Counted from the first letter of the stretch, positions 1 to 5,978 are shown. The stretch: 14,067 nt of DNA from an uncultured Candidatus Melainabacteria bacterium (GCA_934747335.1 CAKVGS010000043.1:1-14067), one strand, 5' to 3'. The notes: generated by a model from the sequence alone, not told the origin. A program made the numbers and translations.

Positions 1-130
1 AGTATTGGGCTTGGATGAAACAGATATTTCAATTAAAGCTAAAACTAAAGAATGTTTAGATGCTGTCGGTGAAAAATTAGCAATTGAAGCTCAAGCGGTT
101 GTTATGCTTGAAAAAATTAGCGAAAACTAA
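1..130 (+). CDS. ispF: 2-C-methyl-D-erythritol 2,4-cyclodiphosphate synthase, C-terminal end (partial)
   Basis: Only the last 42 codons are present, read from base 2 to a TAA at 128-130; the start lies left of the window. The peptide contains DISIKAKTKECLDAVG followed by AIEAQAVVMLEKI. This matches the C-terminus of IspF, where the family reads roughly D-V-x-V-K-A-T-T-T-E-x-L-G-F-x-G-x-x-x-G-I-x-x-x-A-V-x-L. IspF cyclises CDP-methylerythritol 2-phosphate to MEcPP in the cytosolic non-mevalonate isoprenoid pathway. The Gly-rich G-F-x-G-R-x-E-G turn of the family is altered here to LDAVGEKLAI. It could equally be the end of a fused IspDF protein, which this fragment cannot show. It is convergent with rplR and shares a terminator with it. 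Confidence 0.8.
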   Translation, partial: VLGLDETDISIKAKTKECLDAVGEKLAIEAQAVVMLEKISEN

Positions 131-145
131 ATTCATAATAAAAAA

Positions 146-176
146 AACGGGTTTTTGATAATATCAAAAACCCGTT
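146..176. terminator. Bidirectional intrinsic terminator between ispF and rplR
   Basis: A perfect 14-bp inverted repeat (146-159 with 163-176, core ACGGG/CCCGT) closes over a 3-nt loop. An A-run at 141-147 supplies the U-tract for - strand transcripts, and TTCTTAAATTGTTT follows on the + strand. It lies 15 nt past the ispF stop and 25 nt past the rplR stop, so it can end both. Its position marks the 3' end of the rpsH-rplF-rplR transcript. Confidence 0.88.
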
Positions 177-200
177 CTTAAATTGTTTAACAATTTCTTA

Positions 201-569
201 TTAGAACATCAAACCAGCTTCTCTAGCAGCATCTGCTAAAGCAGCAACTCTTCCGTGATATAAGAAACCGCCTCTATCGAATACAACGCATTCAACGCCT
301 TTAGCCAAAGCTTTCTTTGCGATAGCTTCGCCAACAACCTTAGCAGCTTCAATGTTACCACCGTGAGCCAATTTTTCTTTAAGGTCTTTATCAACTGAAG
401 ATGCAGAACATACTGTTACATGTTTTTCATCATCAATTAATTGAGCGTAGATGTGTTTTGTGCTTCTATAAACAGCCAATCTTGGGAATTCAGTTGTTCC
501 AGCCAACTTAACTCTTAATGCTTGGTGTCTTTTTTGTACTTTTGGTTTTCTAATTTCTTGTTTAATCAT
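201..569 (-). CDS. rplR: 50S ribosomal protein L18
   Basis: A 122-residue protein of the usual bacterial L18 length. L18 binds 5S rRNA in the central protuberance of the large subunit. The N-terminus is basic (RKPKVQKRHQALRVKL). The family features PRLAVYRSTKHIYAQLIDD, a central KVVGEAIAKKA and a C-terminal FDRGGFLYHGRVAALADAAREAG are all present. I place the start at ATG 567-569 because AAAGGAAA lies about 8 nt upstream; an upstream in-frame TTG would add eight residues without such a site. It is the third and last gene of an rpsH-rplF-rplR unit and is followed directly by a terminator. In most bacteria rpsE, rpmD, rplO and secY would come next. A 464-nt gap, unusually long for this operon, separates it from rplF. 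Confidence 0.95.
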   Translation of the reverse strand: MIKQEIRKPKVQKRHQALRVKLAGTTEFPRLAVYRSTKHIYAQLIDDEKHVTVCSASSVDKDLKEKLAHGGNIEAAKVVGEAIAKKALAKGVECVVFDRGGFLYHGRVAALADAAREAGLMF

Positions 570-640
570 TTTGGTTTTCCTTTCTTTGCCCAAATCTGCT
601 TGATACCACTCAAGGATTTATGTGGGCGATGTTTTTTTAG

Positions 641-727
641 TCTTTAAGTCGTTAGGTCGTTAATGGGTTAAGTTCGTTATAAATTATTTTATAAATGAAC
701 CTAATGACTTTTCGACTTAACGTCTTA
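641..727. repeat. Imperfect inverted repeat in the rplF-rplR gap
   Basis: The segment folds on itself. TTAAGTCG at 644-651 is matched exactly by CGACTTAA at 713-720. Shorter matches continue inward (GTC, TTA and GG blocks, then TTATAAA against TTTATAA near 678-695), giving arms of about 40 nt with several mismatches and a small size difference. It is AT-rich, lies about 70 nt upstream of the rplR start on the transcribed strand, and is not part of the neighbouring 105-bp repeats. It may be a decayed palindromic element or an mRNA hairpin. No gene is seen in it. Confidence 0.55.
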
Positions 728-750
728 ACAGTTTGTAGTGCGAACTTTGA

Positions 751-1030
751 GGTTGACCCGTAGGTTTTTAACCAACTTGTAAATCCACTAATGTCAACCG
801 ACCAAATGTCTACGTGCGTACCGTATTTTCTTTGGTCTAGTAGTTTCACTATTGAGGTTGACCCGTAGTTTTTAAACCAACTTGTAATTCCACTGATGTC
901 AACCGACCAAATGTCTACGTGCGTACCGTATTTTCTTTGGTCTAGTAGTTTCACTATTGAGGTTGACCCGTAGTTTTTAAACCAACTTGTAAATCCACTA
1001 ATGTCAACCGACCAAATGTCTACGTGCGTA
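751..1030 (-). repeat. Tandem array of a 105-bp structured repeat between rplF and rplR
   Basis: GGTTGACCCG occurs at 751, 856 and 961, giving an exact 105-bp period; units 751-855 and 856-960 are complete and the third (961-1030) has 70 bp. Copies differ at only a few bases. Each unit contains nested inverted repeats, for example TTTGGTC 831-837 with GACCAAA 905-911, GGTTGAC 856-862 with GTCAACC 898-904, a TAGT/ACTA hairpin at 841-851, and GTTT/AAAC at 868-877. The array is bounded by inverted heptamers, GTAGTGC at 735-741 and GCACTAC at 1031-1037; the latter overlaps the rplF stop codon. On the operon strand the array follows rplF immediately and occupies most of the 464-nt gap before rplR. 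A related single copy follows rpsH. I read it as a non-coding repeat element, although one - strand frame stays open through it. Confidence 0.85.
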
Positions 1031-1033
1031 GCA

Positions 1034-1573
1034 CTACTTTTTACCTGCTTTACCGGCTTTACGTCTGATGTATTCGCCTTCGTATTTAACACCTTTTCCT
1101 TTGTAAACTTCAGGTGGACGTTTGCTTCTGATGAATGCTGCAACATCACCAACTGTTTGCTTGTTAGAGCCTTTTACAGAGATTTTAGTGTTAGCTTCAA
1201 CTGCAATAGAGATACCAGCAGGTGGTTCAACGATTACAGGGTGAGAATAACCAAGTGCCATGTTAAGTTTAGTACCTTCCATAGCTGCACGGTAACCAAC
1301 ACCAACGATTTCCAATTTCTTTTCAAAACCTTGAGAAACACCGTGGATAGCGTTTGCAATAAGAGTTCTGAATAAACCGTGAAGAGCATTTGTTTTTCTA
1401 TCGTCTGAGTTTGGTTCAACGATAACGTGGTTATCAGCAACAGAAACTTTCACTTCATCTCTAACTGTAACTGTTTCAGTACCTTTAGGTCCTTTTGCTG
1501 TTATAACGTTTCCTTCGATTTTTACTTCTACGCCTGAAGGAATTTCAATAGGCTTTTTACCAATTCTTGACAT
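1034..1573 (-). CDS. rplF: 50S ribosomal protein L6
   Basis: 179 residues, the normal length for L6, which binds 23S rRNA near the factor-binding site of the large subunit. It begins MSRIGKKPIEIPSGVEV, typical of the family, and has the two-domain pattern. The C-terminal signature RPPEVYKGKGVKYEGEY, followed by RRKAGKAGKK, is intact. The ATG at 1571-1573 is preceded on the - strand by AAGGAG. The stop is TAG, and the shared TAGTGCTACGCACGTAG start of the 105-bp repeat overlaps it. It is the second gene of the rpsH-rplF-rplR unit. The 187-nt gap upstream holds one repeat copy and small hairpins (AAACAGG 1596-1602 with CCTGTTT 1620-1626; GTCAG/CTGAC 1636-1652). Confidence 0.97.
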   Translation of the reverse strand: MSRIGKKPIEIPSGVEVKIEGNVITAKGPKGTETVTVRDEVKVSVADNHVIVEPNSDDRKTNALHGLFRTLIANAIHGVSQGFEKKLEIVGVGYRAAMEGTKLNMALGYSHPVIVEPPAGISIAVEANTKISVKGSNKQTVGDVAAFIRSKRPPEVYKGKGVKYEGEYIRRKAGKAGKK

Positions 1574-1656
1574 ATTAATTTTCTCCTTTTTGTTTAAACA
1601 GGCTTTTCTGTCAATTGAACCTGTTTTAAGTATTTGTCAGACAGTGCCTGACCTAC

Positions 1657-1763
1657 ATTTTCTTAGGTCTAGTAGTTTCACTATTGAGGTTGACTGGTAG
1701 TTCTTGAACCAACTTGTAATTTCACTAATGTCAACCGACCAAATGACTACGTGCGTAGCACTA
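1657..1763 (-). repeat. Single copy of the 105-bp structured repeat between rpsH and rplF
   Basis: This segment carries the same modules as the 751-1030 array: GGTCTAGTAGTTTCACTATTGA (two adjoining blocks at 1666-1687), GGTTGAC at 1688, GTCAACCGACCAAATG, and TACGTGCGTAGCACTA at its right end. It is diverged from the array at about ten positions. The inner stem reads GTTC 1700-1703 with GAAC 1706-1709 where the array has GTTT with AAAC, so the innermost pair changes on both sides. On the transcribed strand the element starts at the rpsH stop codon, as the array does at the rplF stop. Confidence 0.82.
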
Positions 1764-2156
1764 GTATACGTAGCAAAGTACTTCGCCACCTAAGTTTTCT
1801 TTTCTAGCTTTTCTGTCTGTTAAAAGACCTTTGCTGGTAGAAACAACTGCAATACCCATACCACCTAAAACTTGTGGAAGGTTTTTAGCTTTGCAGTAGT
1901 TTCTTAAACCAGGTTTAGAAACTCTTTGTAAGTTTGAAATAACAGGTTTGTTAGCTTCGTCATACTTCAATTCGATTGTTAAGTATTTGAAGTGTCCTTC
2001 TGCTCTTTCAGAGTAATCAGTAATAAAACCTTCTGATTTTAAAAGCTTAGCCAAAGCAACTTTTAATTTAGAAGATGGCATTTCTACTGATGGGTGAGAA
2101 ACTAAATTAGCGTTTCTGATTCTTGTTAGCATATCTGCTATTGGATCTGTGTTCAT
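1761..2156 (-). CDS. rpsH: 30S ribosomal protein S8
   Basis: 131 residues, typical of S8, a primary 16S rRNA-binding protein of the small subunit. It starts MNTDPIADMLTRIRNA. The C-terminal signature STSKGLLTDRKARKENLGGEVLCYVY carries the RNA-contacting STSKG segment. AAGGAT lies a few bases before the ATG at 2154-2156. It is the first gene of its transcript here; in most spc operons it follows rplE and rpsN, neither of which is visible upstream. In E. coli S8 represses its own operon by binding mRNA. A similar role for the long leader here is only a possibility. The TAG stop overlaps the start of a repeat element. Confidence 0.97.
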   Translation of the reverse strand: MNTDPIADMLTRIRNANLVSHPSVEMPSSKLKVALAKLLKSEGFITDYSERAEGHFKYLTIELKYDEANKPVISNLQRVSKPGLRNYCKAKNLPQVLGGMGIAVVSTSKGLLTDRKARKENLGGEVLCYVY

Positions 2157-2378
2157 TTTACTTATCCTTTTTCCTTGTGGTTTGGATTTTTGTTCAAAGA
2201 GTTCTTTTTACGGGAACTTCTATCCCAAAGATTTTTCGGTTTTGCGACCAATCAGTTTCTATAACTAATCGTTCATTCAGTCAACTTTTTGTACTCTTTG
2301 ACGTCTTATTCCGCCCCTTGTACTCGTCGCTTGCTAAATTAATTTTTGCTCAATAAAAGCGTTTTTTAGTAGTCCGAC
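2157..2378 (-). promoter_or_regulatory. Long 5' leader of the rpsH-rplF-rplR transcript
   Basis: Together with 2379-2591 this makes a gene-free stretch of about 435 nt. From the predicted start near 2378 to the rpsH ATG there are about 220 nt with no credible ORF, and stops occur in all - strand frames. Visible pairings are GCGAC 2244-2248 with GTCGC 2326-2330, and AGTTC 2200-2204 with GAACT 2214-2218 close to the ribosome-binding site. Ribosomal-protein leaders often hold autoregulatory sites. I could not identify a known motif. Confidence 0.45.
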
Positions 2379-2384
2379 TGTTTT

Positions 2385-2413
2385 ATATTAGCATGACAAA
2401 ATTTTATTTACAA
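2385..2413 (-). promoter_or_regulatory. Probable promoter of rpsH-rplF-rplR
   Basis: On the - strand TTGTAA (2408-2413) is followed after 17 nt by TAATAT (2385-2390), each 4/6 to the sigma-70 consensus. An overlapping TATAAA offers an alternative -10. It predicts a start near 2378 and is divergent from the + strand promoter at 2464-2492. Confidence 0.5.
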
Positions 2414-2463
2414 GCAAAATGTTAAAAATTATTGCAAAAATATTCCCCAACTACCTAATAGTT

Positions 2464-2492
2464 TTTAAATAAAAATTCAGGTTTAATATAAT
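2464..2492 (+). promoter_or_regulatory. Promoter upstream of the phosphohexomutase gene
   Basis: TTTAAA (2464-2469), a 17-nt spacer and a perfect TATAAT (2487-2492) predict a start near 2499. The transcript would meet a terminator hairpin about 50 nt later, before the gene begins at 2592. Confidence 0.55.
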
Positions 2493-2533
2493 TATTAAAT
2501 CTTTTTCATACTTCCAGCTATTCTTAATTCCAT

Positions 2534-2559
2534 AGAGCCATAATAGGCTCTTTTTTTTT
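2534..2559 (+). terminator. Intrinsic terminator or attenuator in the phosphohexomutase leader
   Basis: AGAGCC (2534-2539) pairs with GGCTCT (2546-2551) over a 6-nt loop, and nine T residues follow (2551-2559). No gene precedes it on the + strand for more than 2 kb. It therefore terminates either a short RNA of about 60 nt or the leader of the downstream gene. AGGAGG of that gene begins 20 nt later. Confidence 0.7.
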
Positions 2560-2591
2560 GTGATATGATAAATAATAATAGGAGGGATGAA

Positions 2592-4064
2592 ATGTTAAAA
2601 GAATCAGCATTCGGAAAGAATGACATTAGAGGGATATATGGCGATGATATAACAGAAGAACTTTTCTACTATACCGGAAGAGGATTTGTTCAATTCTTGG
2701 TAAAAGAAACAAAGAAACAAACTTCTGAAATTTGGATAAGTGTATGCAGAGATGCAAGACTTCATTCACCTTCACTTTCAAAGGCATTGATTGAAGGTAT
2801 TCGTTCCTGTGGCGCAAATGTTGTAGATATGGGCTTAGCACCTACTCCATTAGGATACTATTCAGAAGTTGTAGGACTTCCTCCATATATCACAAAATAC
2901 ATGCCGGTTACTGGGGCAATGATTATTACAGCAAGTCATAATCCGAGCCAATATAATGGAATGAAGATGACTTATGCTAAACAATCATTGAATGAAGAAC
3001 AAATTAAGATTGTTAAAGAATTGACAATGGAAGAATACAAACTTGCAATTCCACCTGTTCCATTCGGGATTTTGAATGAGTACGACTTAATTCCTGATTA
3101 TATCGAAGAAATGACAAAGAAATTCGGACGTATAGGTGAAGGTATTAAGGTTGTAGTTGATAGCGCAAACGCAACAGGCGGTGTTGTTGCCCCTAAATTA
3201 TACAGAGCTTTGGGTTGCGAAGTTGTAGAACTTTATTCTATGCCTGACGGCAGATTCCCACATCACCATCCAAATCCAAGTGACGAAAAAACTTTGAATG
3301 ATATTAAAAAAGCAGTCGTTGCAAATAAAGCCGATATTGGTATCGCTTTTGACGGCGATAGTGACAGAATCGGAGTCATTGATTCTGACGGAAATTCAAT
3401 GACGGGTGACAAGCTTCTTTTAATCTACGCGGAAGAAGTTATCAAGGAATACAACGAAAAAGGCATCAAGCCTGTGATTGTATCAGAGGTAAAATGTTCA
3501 CAAGCCTTGTATGACACAATTAATGCAACAGGCGGTATTGCTATTATGTGCAAAACAGGTCATGGTTATATTAAATCAAAAATGAGAGAAACCGGTGCTG
3601 TTTTGGCTGGTGAAATGAGCGGTCACACATTCTTTAAAGATAAGTATTATGGATTTGATGATGCAATTTATGCAGGTTGCAGAATTATTGAAATTGTTGC
3701 TAAGAAGAAAAAAGAAAATCCTAATTTCAAAATTCGCGAATTATTAGCGCCGTTTGATGCACTATATTGCTCATCAGAAGTTCGACTTCCTTGTCCAAAT
3801 TCTTTGAAAACACAGACTTTGGAAAAATTTAAAAATATTATAGCAGAAACTCCGGATTTCTTCGGCACACCAATTAAAGATATCATTACACTTGATGGTA
3901 TGAGAATAGTGTTCGATAAAGGCTTTGCGCTAATTCGTCAAAGTAATACCGAACCTGTATTTACTTTGCGTTTCGAAGCAGATTCAAAAGAAAATGCTCA
4001 GAAATACGAAGATGCAATGGTTAATAAACTATTAGAAATTATTAAAGAAATTTCTACAAAATAA
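2592..4064 (+). CDS. Phosphomannomutase/phosphoglucomutase (alpha-D-phosphohexomutase family)
   Basis: 490 residues. The family moves a phosphoryl group between C6 and C1 of hexose phosphates through a phosphoserine, supplying mannose-1-P or glucose-1-P for surface sugars. All four active-site loops are visible: TASHNP with the phosphoserine near S115; the Mg2+ loop DGDSDR (D254, D256, D258); the sugar-specificity loop GEMSGH (E341); and the phosphate-binding RQSNTEP near R449-P455. GEMSGH is the motif shared by PMM/PGM enzymes of the AlgC/ManB type, so substrate choice between mannose and glucose is open. I chose ATG 2592 because AGGAGG ends 6 nt upstream; an ATG at 2565 lies before that site. 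It is monocistronic, between a leader terminator and a strong downstream terminator. It may work with the TagA/WecG-type enzyme encoded at 5985. Confidence 0.92.
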   Translation: MLKESAFGKNDIRGIYGDDITEELFYYTGRGFVQFLVKETKKQTSEIWISVCRDARLHSPSLSKALIEGIRSCGANVVDMGLAPTPLGYYSEVVGLPPYITKYMPVTGAMIITASHNPSQYNGMKMTYAKQSLNEEQIKIVKELTMEEYKLAIPPVPFGILNEYDLIPDYIEEMTKKFGRIGEGIKVVVDSANATGGVVAPKLYRALGCEVVELYSMPDGRFPHHHPNPSDEKTLNDIKKAVVANKADIGIAFDGDSDRIGVIDSDGNSMTGDKLLLIYAEEVIKEYNEKGIKPVIVSEVKCSQALYDTINATGGIAIMCKTGHGYIKSKMRETGAVLAGEMSGHTFFKDKYYGFDDAIYAGCRIIEIVAKKKKENPNFKIRELLAPFDALYCSSEVRLPCPNSLKTQTLEKFKNIIAETPDFFGTPIKDIITLDGMRIVFDKGFALIRQSNTEPVFTLRFEADSKENAQKYEDAMVNKLLEIIKEISTK

Positions 4065-4076
4065 ATAAACAAAAAA

Positions 4077-4110
4077 AGGAGTGGCGAAGTTAAAAACTTC
4101 GCCACTTCTT
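4077..4110. terminator. Bidirectional terminator between the phosphohexomutase and HlyC/CorC-family genes
   Basis: AGTGGCGAAGTT (4080-4091) pairs perfectly with AACTTCGCCACT (4095-4106) over a 3-nt loop, and further A/G to T/C pairs extend it outward. A run of seven A lies at 4071-4077, and CTTTT follows on the right. It serves both convergent genes. Confidence 0.9.
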
Positions 4111-4124
4111 TTATAAAAAACAAT

Positions 4125-5468
4125 TTAAGCTTCTTCTGATTCTTCCGTTTCTACAACATGTTCTTTATAAATTTGAAGCTTTGTAATTCTTGCACCATCG
4201 ACTTCTTTTACGGTAAATGTCAAACCGTTAAATGAAACAGTGTCGCCAACTTGTGCAATTCTTCCCAAAAGTTTTACTACAAGCCCTGCAATTGTATCAA
4301 CATCATCTTCCTCAAACAAAGATTCTTTTAAATCAAAGAACTTGACAAGTTCATCAATTCTCATCATAGCGTTTGCAATATATGTATCTTCGCCGATTTC
4401 TTTGATATCAGCTTCTACCTCTTCATCAAATTCATCCTGAACTTCGCCGATAATTTCTTCCAAAACATCTTCCAATGTGATTAAACCTGATGTTCCACCG
4501 AATTCATCAATAACAACTGCAATTTGGCAGTGAAGTTTCCTGAATTCAATAATCAAATTATCCAATGTCATTGTTTCAGGCACCAACATCAAAGGACGAA
4601 TAAGCTTTTGAACAGAAAAAGTTTCATGCTTCATGGCTAAAGAATACAAATCTTTCACGTGAATGAAGCCCAAGATTTTATCAATGTTTTCTTCATACAC
4701 AGGATATCTTGTATATTGGTTTTCCAAAGCAACTTTGTTTAACTCTTCATAAGTTATATCATCAGGGATACAAACCATATCCGTTCTTGGAATCATAACC
4801 TGTTTTGCCATCAAGTCTGAGAATTTAAACATGTTATGAAGCATTTCGGCTTCGGTTTCGTTTAAAACACCTTCGTTATAGCTTGCATCAACCAACATAT
4901 CCAATTCTTCTGTTGAATGCACTAATGATGCGTCTTCAGAATTAGCGTGACATGCCGAAAGGATTTTGTTGCCTGAAACTTCAAGCAACCAAACGAAAGG
5001 TTTAAAAATAGTTATAAACATATCCATCGGTGTTGAAACCAATAGAGCAATTGTTTCAGGATGTCTTAAAGAAATACATTTCGGTAACTGCTCACCTAAT
5101 AATACGTGGAAATACGTTACTAATACAAATGAGATAGGAACAGCTACTACGTGAGAAGATACGTGTGCCATAGAACCCGCAAACAGTCTTATAACAGGTT
5201 CAATTAATTGTACAATTGTTGATTCTGCAACCCAACCTAAGGCAATACTTGCGATTGTTACACCAAGTTGTGCGGCTGCAAGCATTTTATTAACATCATC
5301 AACCAATTTCATCGCTTTTTTTGCGTTTGAATTACCTTCATTGCAAAGTTGTTCTAAACGTGTTTTTCTGACTTTTACAAGCGAAAATTCGGCTGCCACA
5401 AAAAAACCGTTAACAAATAGTAAAAATAAAATTACAAAAATATTTATAAATATGTCTGTCAGGTCCAT
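4125..5468 (-). CDS. CNNM/CBS-domain membrane protein of the HlyC/CorC (TlyC-like) family
   Basis: 447 residues with the full family layout. An N-terminal CNNM (DUF21) transmembrane domain spans residues 1 to about 190, beginning with a hydrophobic helix and NGFFVAAEFSLVKVRKTRLEQL, then AAAQLGVTIASIALGWVAE. A CBS pair at about 205-330 contains MIPRTDMVCIPDD, the RYPVYEENIDKILGFIHVKDL segment and VIDEFGGTSGLITLEDVLEEIIGEVQDE. A C-terminal CorC_HlyC domain ends the protein. Relatives are inner-membrane proteins linked to Mg2+/Co2+ or polyamine export; the older label hemolysin is not functional evidence. The ATG is at 5466-5468, with a weak GAGAG upstream. It lies downstream of the small secreted protein gene, but a terminator separates them. 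Confidence 0.9.
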   Translation of the reverse strand: MDLTDIFINIFVILFLLFVNGFFVAAEFSLVKVRKTRLEQLCNEGNSNAKKAMKLVDDVNKMLAAAQLGVTIASIALGWVAESTIVQLIEPVIRLFAGSMAHVSSHVVAVPISFVLVTYFHVLLGEQLPKCISLRHPETIALLVSTPMDMFITIFKPFVWLLEVSGNKILSACHANSEDASLVHSTEELDMLVDASYNEGVLNETEAEMLHNMFKFSDLMAKQVMIPRTDMVCIPDDITYEELNKVALENQYTRYPVYEENIDKILGFIHVKDLYSLAMKHETFSVQKLIRPLMLVPETMTLDNLIIEFRKLHCQIAVVIDEFGGTSGLITLEDVLEEIIGEVQDEFDEEVEADIKEIGEDTYIANAMMRIDELVKFFDLKESLFEEDDVDTIAGLVVKLLGRIAQVGDTVSFNGLTFTVKEVDGARITKLQIYKEHVVETEESEEA

Positions 5469-5490
5469 TTACTCTCAAATACCTTTTATA

Positions 5491-5518
5491 GTTATAATTA
5501 ATATATTACACTATACAA
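5491..5518 (-). promoter_or_regulatory. Possible promoter of the HlyC/CorC-family gene
   Basis: On the - strand TTGTAT (5513-5518), a 16-nt spacer and TATAAC (5491-5496) lie 23-50 nt upstream of the ATG. The -10 matches 5/6 and the -35 only 3/6. The surrounding sequence is AT-rich, so a chance match is possible. Confidence 0.35.
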
Positions 5519-5549
5519 AAAAATTTTGCAATGTTAAACCAATAAACAT

Positions 5550-5584
5550 AAAAGGTGTTTGAATTTTACATCCAAACACCTTTT
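5550..5584 (-). terminator. Intrinsic terminator of the small secreted-protein gene
   Basis: AAAAGGTGTTTG (5550-5561) is matched by CAAACACCTTTT (5573-5584), 12 bp over an 11-nt loop. It lies 17 nt past the stop at 5601 on the - strand, where the stem itself ends in CCTTTTATG. It separates this gene from the membrane-protein gene downstream. Confidence 0.78.
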
Positions 5585-5600
5585 ATAAAAAAGATATCTT

Positions 5601-5912
5601 CTACTTTCTTAATGATTTCCAATAGTTAGCTTCTGATTGGATAGCATTTTTAGTAGCCTCGTGTCTTGCTTTAGCCTCTTTTTGTTGTTGTTCTATTTTA
5701 GCTTTACGAGCTTCTTGTTGTTTTTTGTATTCAGCTTGCTTTTGAGCGTTAGCTTTTTGTTGTGCTTCTGCTCTTGCATTCAATTCTTTTTCTTTAGTTG
5801 TGATAGGTGCTAATTTTTTGTCTACATAATTTTGTAACCTTGATTCAGCTGCAGATGCTGCCAAAGTTGAAGTCAAAGCGATTAACATTAAAACTGATAG
5901 TAATTTTTTCAT
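5601..5912 (-). CDS. Small secreted Lys/Gln/Ala-rich coiled-coil protein, function unknown
   Basis: 103 residues, not recognised as a named family. Residues 1-21 form a signal peptide: KK, a hydrophobic core (LLSVLMLIALTS), then an AxA-type site around ASAAE. The mature part is about 80 residues, very rich in Lys, Ala, Gln and Glu. A continuous heptad-like stretch from about residue 38 to 90 contains repeated KQQEARKAK-like segments, which predicts a long soluble helix or coiled coil. There are no cysteines, and two aromatic residues sit near the C-terminus (YW). A periplasmic or envelope-facing role is inferred. AAGGAGT lies 7 nt before the ATG. The gene has its own promoter and terminator and is divergent from the glycosyltransferase gene. 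Confidence 0.8.
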   Translation of the reverse strand: MKKLLSVLMLIALTSTLAASAAESRLQNYVDKKLAPITTKEKELNARAEAQQKANAQKQAEYKKQQEARKAKIEQQQKEAKARHEATKNAIQSEANYWKSLRK

Positions 5913-5942
5913 TTTAAAAACTCCTTTCTTATGTATAAGAGA

Positions 5943-5971
5943 ATTTTAAAATACTTTTTTTTATTTTTCAA
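5943..5971 (-). promoter_or_regulatory. Promoter of the small secreted-protein gene
   Basis: On the - strand TTGAAA (5966-5971), exactly 17 nt and TAAAAT (5943-5948) predict a start near 5936, 24 nt before the ATG. The same two hexamers and spacing recur before the XRE gene at 10886-10914. It abuts the + strand -10 at 5973-5978. Confidence 0.65.
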
Positions 5972-5972
5972 G

Positions 5973-5978
5973 TATAAT
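5973..5978 (+). promoter_or_regulatory. -10 element directly before the TagA/WecG-type gene
   Basis: A perfect TATAAT ends 6 nt before the ATG at 5985, which puts the expected transcription start on or next to the start codon. No convincing -35 is seen 16-18 nt upstream (AATACT region), and no Shine-Dalgarno sequence precedes the ATG. The arrangement suggests a leaderless mRNA. Confidence 0.45.

Noticed and set aside
751..1030. Direct repeats as a possible CRISPR array
   Set aside because: The units are contiguous 105-bp copies with no unique spacers, and no cas genes are nearby.
652..1152. A 166-codon - strand ORF containing a 35-residue tandem repeat
   Set aside because: Its first third is the wrong frame of rplF, no start with a ribosome site lies in the gap, and the repeat pattern follows from a 105-bp DNA period. 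I annotated the DNA repeat instead and kept the open frame as a low-interest finding.
2157..2400. A possible remnant of rpsN or rplE before rpsH
   Set aside because: All three - strand frames were read; none shows the CxxC region of S14 or any L5-like segment, only short stop-interrupted pieces.
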